Assembly: GCA_046080565.1 (NCBI GenBank)
Contig: JBJTUF010000295.1
Coordinates: 1-8,100, forward strand
From: Cuspidothrix sp046080565
Lineage (GTDB): Bacteria > Cyanobacteriota > Cyanobacteriia > Cyanobacteriales > Nostocaceae
Length of the DNA stretch: 8,100 nucleotides
Reading direction: 5' to 3'
The position numbers and the translations under genes were made by a program. The notes under the pieces were generated by a model. The model was not told the origin of the DNA and did no database searches. It saw only the letters and a list, made by a program, of their open reading frames with translations. Below, one piece after another: positions 1 through 4,788 of this stretch (positions within the stretch are counted from its first letter, which is position 1; every line of letters begins with the position of its first letter).

Positions 1-113
1 TTGTTGAGGGTATTAACAACAAACTCAAGTTGATTAAACGTTCTGCTTATGGATTTAGAAATTTTGATAATTTCCGATTAAGATGCTTGCTTACTTGGAA
101 GTTTAAATATTAG
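1..113 (+). CDS. ISL3-family transposase, C-terminal end only (cut by window edge)
   Basis: A reading frame enters from the left edge (first full codon at 3) and ends at TAG 111-113. The 36 visible residues begin VEGINNKLKLIKRSAYGF and continue with RNFDNFRLRCLLTW. This V-E-G-x-N-N-K-x-K-x-I-K-R-x-A-Y-G-F pattern is the usual C-terminal tail of ISL3-type (DDE) transposases, where the final catalytic glutamate lies in the 'VEG-NNK' segment. The rest of the gene lies outside the window, so it cannot be said whether the transposase is intact. Only 23 bases separate its stop from the unrelated open frame at 137, so the right end of the element must be in or near 114-142, but I could not define a terminal inverted repeat with only one end visible. 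The family call rests on remembered motif similarity. Confidence 0.62.
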   Translation, partial: VEGINNKLKLIKRSAYGFRNFDNFRLRCLLTWKFKY

Positions 114-136
114 TTTAGCATACTATGTACTGATGA

Positions 137-433
137 ACCGAATTATTTAGCCAATTAATTGATACAATTCGTGGTATAGTAGAAATAGAACAAACACAAA
201 GAGATAGATCCTTAGAAACAACAGTACAAATATTAGGTATAGGTTTTGGTGGTGGTGCAATAGTTTCTGGTGTCATAGTTCAACACATTGATAAAATCAA
301 TCAACCCATACCAATTATTTCACCTCAAACTCCCCTGAATCCCTTTTTAGCATCTTTAATTTTAAGTATAATTGCTACCATTAGCTGTACTTTTCTAGCT
401 ATGTTGGCTATATGGATAACCAAGCGTAAATAG
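137..433 (+). pseudogene. 3' remnant of a membrane-protein gene, probably cut by the adjacent insertion sequence
   Basis: The frame is open from 137 to TAG 431-433, giving about 98 residues. Two TGA codons (131-133 and 134-136) lie just upstream, and there is no ATG, GTG or TTG start near the beginning, so this is not a complete gene. The peptide starts with a polar helix (FSQLIDTIRGIVEIEQTQRD) followed by RSLETTVQILGIGFGGGAIV. It has a first hydrophobic segment around 230-280, a proline-rich linker (PIPIISPQTPLNPF) around 305-345, and a second hydrophobic segment around 346-420 before the basic end TKRK. The pattern of a helix followed by two membrane segments resembles C-terminal parts of larger cyanobacterial membrane proteins, but I do not know the function. 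The transposase end immediately upstream suggests that insertion removed the 5' part. Alternatively, a deletion may have fused the two pieces. Confidence 0.5.
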
Positions 434-506
434 TATTGCTTTGCTGATTGTTGAACAATTTCAATATATGAAAAATGTCTGGTATTAAATATATAAATAA
501 AAATTT

Positions 507-645
507 AGCGCCAGGTACTTTTTGCTGAATATTGGGTATAAACCAGAAAAATACAGTTTTTTCAACTTGAAACTGAAGTCATCAAAATTCAACTTCAACT
601 TTCATTTTCCAACTTATCTCAAATTACAGTTATTACCTGGACGCT
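507..645. repeat. Widely spaced inverted repeat in the 434-650 gap
   Basis: AGCGCCAGGTA at 507-517 is matched on the other strand by TACCTGGACGCT at 634-645, whose reverse complement is AGCGTCCAGGTA. The arms agree over 11 bases with one extra base in one arm. The right arm lies 6 bases after the end of pam68. The DNA between the arms is AT-rich with runs of T and A, and I see no open frame, tRNA or Rho-independent terminator in it. It could be a decayed small element or a chance match. Confidence 0.25.
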
Positions 646-650
646 GATTG

Positions 651-1124
651 TTAGACGTTCTTTTTGCGCGTCTCGCGCCAAATTTCGGCCATTCTTCCCC
701 AGTTAGTGCCAAATTCATCCGCACCTAAAAGAGTTCCCGGTCTTTCTTCATCCCAAGAAGCGGAAAGAACACCATAGGTAATTCCCAATACACCTAAACC
801 AAACAATCCCATATTCACCAATAAAACGGCGATAGGGGGTAGTTGAACATGAGCTAAGGTAACGAGAAGATAGCTAATTACCAAACTGGCAATCCCTAAA
901 AATGTGGGAATACCGCAAAAACAAGCAACTCGGCGAATCATTCGCTGGCTAACTACTTCAGGAATCGCCATTTCTTGTTTAGAATAACGGCGTTGCTGTT
1001 GTGGTTTTTCTGGAGTTTCTTTAGTTTTGATAATGGGTTGACTAACAGCCTTAGGAGGTTTTGGACGCTTTTTATTTGGCTCAAAAGGTAAGTTATTACT
1101 ACGTTCTGATTCTTCAGCAGCCAT
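651..1124 (-). CDS. pam68: PAM68-family photosystem II assembly protein (DUF3464)
   Basis: The 157-residue product matches the PAM68 family, thylakoid membrane factors that help assemble photosystem II and are linked to insertion of the CP47 chlorophyll protein. The N-terminal ~45 residues are polar and rich in Pro, Lys and Glu, as expected for the cytoplasmic arm. The conserved stretch IPEVVSQRMIRR (54-65) follows. Two transmembrane helices lie near 67-90 and 97-120. The conserved C-terminal block SASWDEERPG (121-130) continues with a LLGADEFGTNWGRM-type segment. Length is normal for cyanobacterial members. The gene follows rpsO with a 12-base gap and its Shine-Dalgarno sequence overlaps the rpsO stop, so the two are very likely co-transcribed and translationally coupled. 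The rpsO-pam68 order is, as far as I recall, common in cyanobacteria and fits a role during synthesis of membrane subunits. The family call is firm; the exact role is inferred from homologues. Confidence 0.93.
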   Translation of the reverse strand: MAAEESERSNNLPFEPNKKRPKPPKAVSQPIIKTKETPEKPQQQRRYSKQEMAIPEVVSQRMIRRVACFCGIPTFLGIASLVISYLLVTLAHVQLPPIAVLLVNMGLFGLGVLGITYGVLSASWDEERPGTLLGADEFGTNWGRMAEIWRETRKKNV

Positions 1125-1134
1125 AAGAATTAAT

Positions 1135-1138
1135 TCCT
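1135..1138 (-). promoter_or_regulatory. Shine-Dalgarno of pam68 overlapping the rpsO stop codon
   Basis: On the minus strand the end of rpsO reads GGTTAGGAATTAATTCTT before the pam68 ATG. The AGGA element shares bases with the TAG stop of rpsO and lies 11-12 bases before the start. This arrangement suggests that ribosomes finishing rpsO promote initiation on pam68. No separate promoter is visible in the 12-base gap. Confidence 0.6.
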
Positions 1139-1406
1139 AACCGCGAATACCGAGACGAGTAATTAAAGCTTTATATTTTTCCTGACTACCTGCTTGGATA
1201 TAAGCTAGAAGACGCTTTCTTTGACCAATCATCTTCAATAATCCTCTACGGGAAGAATGGTCTTTCTTGTTAGCTTGCAAGTGTTGACTGAGCTTGTTAA
1301 TGCGGTCAGTGAGCATTGCTACTTGAACTTCAGATGAACCTGTGTCGGTTTCGTGAACTTGGTAGCCAGCAATTATTTCTTGTTTGCGCTGTTGCGTCAG
1401 AGCCAT
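1137..1406 (-). CDS. rpsO: 30S ribosomal protein S15
   Basis: The 89-residue product is a full-length bacterial S15, a primary 16S rRNA-binding protein of the platform of the small subunit. The hallmark segments are present: HETDTGSSEVQVAMLTDRI (18-36), the DHSSRRGLLKMIGQRKRLLA stretch (49-68) that contacts rRNA, and the C-terminal YKALITRLGIRG. The ATG at 1404-1406 begins the standard MALTQ N-terminus. No good Shine-Dalgarno sequence precedes it, which is common in cyanobacteria. Transcription probably starts around 1447, leaving a leader of about 40 bases. S15 represses its own mRNA in several bacteria through leader structures, but nothing in this short AT-rich leader clearly shows such a fold. 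It is the first gene of a two-gene unit with pam68. Confidence 0.98.
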   Translation of the reverse strand: MALTQQRKQEIIAGYQVHETDTGSSEVQVAMLTDRINKLSQHLQANKKDHSSRRGLLKMIGQRKRLLAYIQAGSQEKYKALITRLGIRG

Positions 1407-1453
1407 GGTCGTTTAAATTTTGATTGTTTCTAAAATTTGTGTAGCAGTCTCCT

Positions 1454-1462
1454 ATTATATCA
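1454..1462 (-). promoter_or_regulatory. Extended -10 promoter of rpsO-pam68
   Basis: The minus strand reads TGATATAAT, an extended -10 (TGnTATAAT) with a perfect TATAAT at 1459-1454. No convincing -35 hexamer lies 16-18 bases upstream, which is usual for extended -10 promoters. The predicted start point near 1447 leaves about 40 bases before the rpsO ATG. This is motif evidence only. Confidence 0.6.
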
Positions 1463-1533
1463 CAGCTATTAATCTATGTGAGAAATTCTTCAGGGGGAGG
1501 CAAGAGGTAGACATCTGTACTCGATAACCGGCA

Positions 1534-1606
1534 CTGAAAATTAATGTAGAAACGTTTTATAGAAGGTCTCTACAAGGGTTTTAGAAAACGCTTATGTAAT
1601 TTTCAG
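1534..1606. repeat. Nested inverted-repeat element, possible MITE or three-way-junction RNA
   Basis: The outer arms CTGAAAATTA (1534-1543) and TAATTTTCAG (1597-1606) are perfect 10-bp complements. Inside them, TGTAGAAACGTT (1545-1556) and AAGGTCTCTACA (1563-1574) pair at 10 of 12 positions around the 6-base loop TTATAG. A second small inverted repeat, GTTTT-AG-AAAAC (1578-1589), sits beside it, though its 2-base loop is too tight to fold unless an end pair opens. The inner hairpin resembles the GTAGAGACGTT...AACGTCTCTAC repeats scattered through Nostoc-type genomes. The element lies 30 bases past the stop of the upstream gene and about 70 bases before the rpsO promoter, so it may shape the 3' end of the upstream transcript. 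It lacks the T run of a classic terminator on the minus strand. Confidence 0.5.
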
Positions 1607-1635
1607 ATAGGTCTATTTGCTTCTGCGCCCTTGCT

Positions 1636-2112
1636 TTACTCTGGTGATTTGAGAGCTTGATCTAAAATATGTCTTGCTTGTTCTGCTTTTGATCTTGCTT
1701 CCTGGTAACGCAGATTCGCTTGAGCAAAATTTTTGAGAACCTTAAAACCTTCTTTGAGATAAGCAATTTCTTCCTCGGTTACGGATTTATCGGAAAATAG
1801 TACGTCAATAGCTTTACGGATTTCTAAGGCTTCTGTGCGCGATTCTTGCACCTTTAACTTTAAAGAGGCTAAGTTACTGAGAATTTGCACTGCTTGGGTA
1901 ATTTCATCTTCACGATTAGAAGTATCTGTGGTGGGTTCTTTTACCTCTATTAACTGTTGAGGTCCAAATCCTTCCTCTAGTTCTGTTGGTAACTCACCAG
2001 CGTCCATGAGTTCCATTAACTGATCCATTGCTTTATCACGGGCTTTTGGGGAATCTTTGCCAGGAACGGTGAGAATAATTTCTGGACTTTGAGCAAGACT
2101 ATACTGAACCAT
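1636..2112 (-). CDS. Conserved cyanobacterial hypothetical protein, helical
   Basis: The 158-residue acidic, soluble-looking protein has no signal peptide or membrane segment. The N-terminal part (EIILTVPGKDSPKARDKAMD, 11-30) is followed by a short helix and GELPTELEEGFGPQQLIEV (39-57). A polar linker (58-70) leads to a long Glu/Lys/Ala-rich helical region (70-155) with heptad-like spacing, probably a coiled coil or helical hairpin, with a break near DVLFSDKSVTEEE (103-115). I recognise it as the type of protein annotated hypothetical across filamentous cyanobacteria, but I know no function and see no catalytic motif. It starts at ATG 2110-2112 with no clear Shine-Dalgarno sequence; a candidate AGGA lies about 18 bases away. 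It diverges from the membrane-protein gene at 2241 and is followed by the 1534-1606 inverted-repeat element. Confidence 0.82.
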   Translation of the reverse strand: MVQYSLAQSPEIILTVPGKDSPKARDKAMDQLMELMDAGELPTELEEGFGPQQLIEVKEPTTDTSNREDEITQAVQILSNLASLKLKVQESRTEALEIRKAIDVLFSDKSVTEEEIAYLKEGFKVLKNFAQANLRYQEARSKAEQARHILDQALKSPE

Positions 2113-2193
2113 AGGTGTATATATATAAATCCTAACTATTTTTAAGAAGTATGATTGCTATTGAGAATCACAAACACAAGAAATTCTAGTTTA

Positions 2194-2201
2194 ATTATAC
2201 T
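2194..2201. promoter_or_regulatory. Overlapping -10-like boxes in the divergent intergenic region
   Basis: Bases 2194-2199 read TATAAT on the minus strand, toward the 1636-2112 gene, while 2196-2201 read TATACT on the plus strand, toward the 2241 gene. Neither has a good -35 hexamer at 17 bases. If both were used, polymerase binding would be mutually exclusive and the two genes would compete. The 128-base gap holds no other obvious signal. Confidence 0.25.
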
Positions 2202-2240
2202 AAAGAAAGGTGAACGATAATATAACAAAATAACAAATTT

Positions 2241-3500
2241 ATGAATCCCAATCCCGCTATTATGCGTTCTGTGGAACAACTAGGCTACCGAGTTACTGTT
2301 GGCGATGTAGCTACTCAAATAGGATTAAATATCGCTGAAGTTAATCAAGGCTTATTAGCTCTTGCGGCTGATGCTGGGGGACATTTGCAGGTAGCAGAAT
2401 CAGGTGATGTTGTTTACCAATTTCCTCAAAATTTCCGAGATATTTTACGCAATAAATATTTACAAATTAGAATAAAAGAATGGTGGAAAAAAATTTGGTC
2501 TGTACTATTTTACCTGATTCGGATTTCCTTTGGCATCTTTTTAATTCTCTCTATTTTGCTAATTACTGCGACTATCATCATTATTATGACTGCGAGTTCA
2601 GATCGAGATAATGATAATCGCAGTAGTAATTCTAGAGGTTTTAATTTCTTCTTTTTCCCAGATTTGTTCTGGTATTTTAGCCCGGATTATAATTATAACC
2701 GCCAGGAAAGACGACGGGAAAAGGGCGAAAATGATGAAATGAATTTTTTAGAGGCTGTATTTTCGTTTCTTTTTGGTGATGGTGATCCTAATGATAATTT
2801 AGAAGAAAGACGATGGGCAGAGATTGGAAGTGTAATTAGTAATAATCAAGGTGCGGTAGTAGCGGAACAAATTGCTCCTTATTTAGATGATATTGGTGAA
2901 AAATATCAACAAGAATATGAGGATTATATGTTACCTGTGCTGGTCAGATTTAATGGCTTTCCCAAAGTTAGTTCTGAAGGTCAGATAGTCTATTATTTTC
3001 CAGAGTTACAGGTGAAAGCTAGTAAAAAGCAAGGGCGTTCTGTTTCTGAATATCTTCATGAATTTGCTTGGCGGTTTAGTGCAGCTAGTTCTGGACAAAT
3101 TATGCTCAGTGCTGGTTTAGGAGGAGTAAATCTTGTTGGTGCCTTAATTTTGGGTAATTTACTAACAAAAAATGCTGCTGTCGCTCAAATTGGCGGATTA
3201 GTTGCTTTTACTCAAGGAATTTATGGCTTGTTATTAGCCTATGGAATCGGTTTTTTAGCTATTCCCTTAATCCGCTATTTTTGGATTAATTGGCGCAATG
3301 ATCAGATTAATAATCGTAATCATCAACGCCAAGAAAGAGCTAGATTATTAGCAGGTGCAGATACTTCTTTACAAAAGAAATTAGCTTTTGCCCTTGAATT
3401 TGCTGCCGAAAAAGTTATTGGTCAGGAAGATGCAGTTTATTCTACAGAGACAGATTTACTGGAACAGGAATTTCAAAATAAACTCATAGATAAGGGTTGA
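2241..3500 (+). CDS. Conserved membrane protein of unknown function with a duplicated winged-helix-like module
   Basis: The 419-residue protein has an N-terminal soluble module (1-66) that looks like a small winged helix: VTVGDVATQIGLNIAEVNQG (18-37) as the helical part, then a beta wing ending GDVVYQFP (55-62). A transmembrane segment follows (about 86-116), then a polar region and an aromatic Phe/Tyr/Asp-rich stretch (134-153). A second soluble module (about 195-256) ends GQIVYYFP (247-254), closely echoing the first. Two more hydrophobic segments lie near 284-308 and 315-348. The basic and acidic C-terminal helix (350-419) is polar. I recognise this as a cyanobacterial membrane family, possibly with plastid relatives, but know no established function. 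The ATG lacks a Shine-Dalgarno sequence. The gene converges on the SpoIID-type gene with only 37 bases between the stops. Confidence 0.85.
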   Translation: MNPNPAIMRSVEQLGYRVTVGDVATQIGLNIAEVNQGLLALAADAGGHLQVAESGDVVYQFPQNFRDILRNKYLQIRIKEWWKKIWSVLFYLIRISFGIFLILSILLITATIIIIMTASSDRDNDNRSSNSRGFNFFFFPDLFWYFSPDYNYNRQERRREKGENDEMNFLEAVFSFLFGDGDPNDNLEERRWAEIGSVISNNQGAVVAEQIAPYLDDIGEKYQQEYEDYMLPVLVRFNGFPKVSSEGQIVYYFPELQVKASKKQGRSVSEYLHEFAWRFSAASSGQIMLSAGLGGVNLVGALILGNLLTKNAAVAQIGGLVAFTQGIYGLLLAYGIGFLAIPLIRYFWINWRNDQINNRNHQRQERARLLAGADTSLQKKLAFALEFAAEKVIGQEDAVYSTETDLLEQEFQNKLIDKG

Positions 3501-3502
3501 CA

Positions 3503-3530
3503 GTTGCCTGTTGCCTGTTGCCTGTTCCCT
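3503..3530. repeat. Tandem heptamer repeat GTTGCCT x3 plus GTTCCCT
   Basis: Three perfect copies of GTTGCCT (3503-3509, 3510-3516, 3517-3523) are followed by a one-base variant GTTCCCT (3524-3530). The array fills most of the gap between two convergent stop codons. It belongs to the short tandemly repeated heptamer class known from heterocyst-forming cyanobacteria. It forms no hairpin, so it is not an intrinsic terminator. Copy number may vary between strains by slippage. Confidence 0.8.
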
Positions 3531-3537
3531 AAAAATA

Positions 3538-4683
3538 CTATTTTGCTTGAATGGGTGTGAGGGCTACGCCTTGATAGTAATAACCTAAAATTTGTAGATG
3601 GTTTGCGCCACGTTTTGCTAGTTCGTAAGCTCCCCATTGACTCATTCCTACAGCATGGCCAAAACCTAATCCTTGGAGAACAAAACTGCCATTTGCATCT
3701 TTACCAACGGTAAAACGGGTACTTTTTATTTTCAGTGCGGTTCTCACTTCTTCACGGGTGAGGACTTTAGTACCTCTATCACCAACAATTTTTAAGCTTT
3801 TGACACTTTTAAAAGGTGAGAGAGTTTCGATAATCATGTCTTTGACATTACCGACACCACTAATTCTGGCACTAAGTTCTCCAGGGGTGAAGTTTTTTAC
3901 CCAGTTACATTCTTTGATATTTTGGTCAAAGTCGGGTACTGCACGCAGGTAAGGTTCTTTGCTGGTCCAAACATCTTCGACGTTTTCGGTGTGTCCACCA
4001 GAACAAGCATGAAATACGGAAAGAATAATTTGGTTGTTGTAGGTTAAGACCTTGCCGGCGGTTGTATCTACTGCGCTGTAGGTTCTAGGGGACTCGCTGC
4101 TGACACCTTTATAAATTTGCCATCGGTCTGGACTATCTCCTAAATCATAAATAGGGTTTCTACGTTGTCTTTCCCGTTCATAGAGGGCATAGGTGCGGGC
4201 GGCGATCGCTTGGGCTTTGAGGGCTTCATCTGGCCAGCGAGAGTCCATTTCTCCACCAATGACGCTATAGAGATATTCTTCTAAATCTACCCAATTAACG
4301 GCTGTTATCCCTCTACCTGTGGGTATTACCAAGGTTCTACCACGAAACCAGCGATCGCCAATATACACAAATCCCTTATTACTAGGTTCAATCCAAAATA
4401 ACCCCGATTGCCATCTATCTAAAGCCACTCCTCCAGGTACAGCTTGAGCAGCAAACGCACTCATTCCTGGTAATTGTCCCAGAGTCTTACCACTACTATC
4501 TTTCACAATAGCCGTTGTCGAAGCACCAACTTTTACCTGCTTAACTTCTCTTTGGATAGCCACACGCAAAATGACAGATGCTTGAGCAGGAGCAAGTAAA
4601 GCCAACCAGAGGAGGATACCTATCCACCAATGTCTACCTTTAATCTGAGAAAATAAAGCGCCTAATAACAGTTGGAATTTCAT
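3538..4683 (-). CDS. SpoIID/LytB-domain protein, probable secreted peptidoglycan-active enzyme
   Basis: The product is 381 residues from ATG 4681-4683. An in-frame ATG at 4711-4713 would add ten polar residues before the signal peptide, so the inner start is preferred; neither has a strong Shine-Dalgarno sequence. A hydrophobic stretch (WWIGILLWLALLAP, 19-32) ending AQA-S gives a signal peptide cleaved near residue 35. The SpoIID domain shows GGEMDSRWPDEALKAQAIAA (143-162), with the glutamate at about 145 matching the catalytic Glu of SpoIID lytic transglycosylases. It continues with YALYERERQ (165-173), CSGGHTENVEDVW (227-239) and the C-terminal GFGHAVGMSQWGA (340-352). SpoIID cuts denuded glycan strands during sporulation in Firmicutes; cyanobacterial homologues do not sporulate, so a wall-remodelling role is inferred. 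It lies downstream of the Wzz/kinase-like gene in the same direction, separated by an octamer array. Confidence 0.9.
   Translation of the reverse strand: MKFQLLLGALFSQIKGRHWWIGILLWLALLAPAQASVILRVAIQREVKQVKVGASTTAIVKDSSGKTLGQLPGMSAFAAQAVPGGVALDRWQSGLFWIEPSNKGFVYIGDRWFRGRTLVIPTGRGITAVNWVDLEEYLYSVIGGEMDSRWPDEALKAQAIAARTYALYERERQRRNPIYDLGDSPDRWQIYKGVSSESPRTYSAVDTTAGKVLTYNNQIILSVFHACSGGHTENVEDVWTSKEPYLRAVPDFDQNIKECNWVKNFTPGELSARISGVGNVKDMIIETLSPFKSVKSLKIVGDRGTKVLTREEVRTALKIKSTRFTVGKDANGSFVLQGLGFGHAVGMSQWGAYELAKRGANHLQILGYYYQGVALTPIQAK
4202..4209. repeat. HIP1 palindrome GCGATCGC
   Basis: Perfect 8-bp HIP1 site inside the SpoIID-type gene. HIP1 is strongly over-represented in many cyanobacterial genomes, so it helps place the organism. 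It is read as ordinary codons here. Confidence 0.85.
4351..4358. repeat. HIP1 palindrome GCGATCGC (second copy)
   Basis: Second perfect HIP1 site, 149 bases from the first and in the same gene. I found no perfect copy elsewhere in the window. Confidence 0.85.
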
Positions 4684-4742
4684 GCCGATTTTTTGATCAC
4701 AAGCGTCTACCATTCTAATCTGACAATTCTGAAAAATTTTCT

Positions 4743-4782
4743 TCCCCTGCTCCCCTGCTCCTCTGCTCCCCTGCTCCCCTGC
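4743..4782. repeat. Tandem octamer array TCCCCTGC x5
   Basis: Five contiguous octamers occupy 4743-4782: four perfect TCCCCTGC and a central variant TCCTCTGC (4759-4766). On the minus (sense) strand it reads as purine-rich GCAGGGGA repeats between the kinase-like stop (4789) and the SpoIID start (4683). Arrays of this purine-rich type are common between genes of filamentous cyanobacteria. The strong purine/pyrimidine asymmetry could favour unusual DNA or RNA structure and could affect transcription passing from the kinase-like gene to the SpoIID gene. Confidence 0.85.
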
Positions 4783-4788
4783 TTCTTT

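Noticed and set aside
447..459. Palindrome ATTGTT-G-AACAAT as a terminator for the left-hand relic
   Set aside because: A one-base loop cannot form a hairpin, there is no T run after it, and such AT palindromes are frequent in this DNA.
3758..3952. Plus-strand open frame of 64 codons
   Set aside because: Lies wholly inside the well-supported SpoIID-type gene on the opposite strand and has no ribosome site or recognisable composition.
3503..4782. Tandem arrays as a CRISPR locus
   Set aside because: The 7- and 8-base units are contiguous with no spacers, and no cas gene is present.
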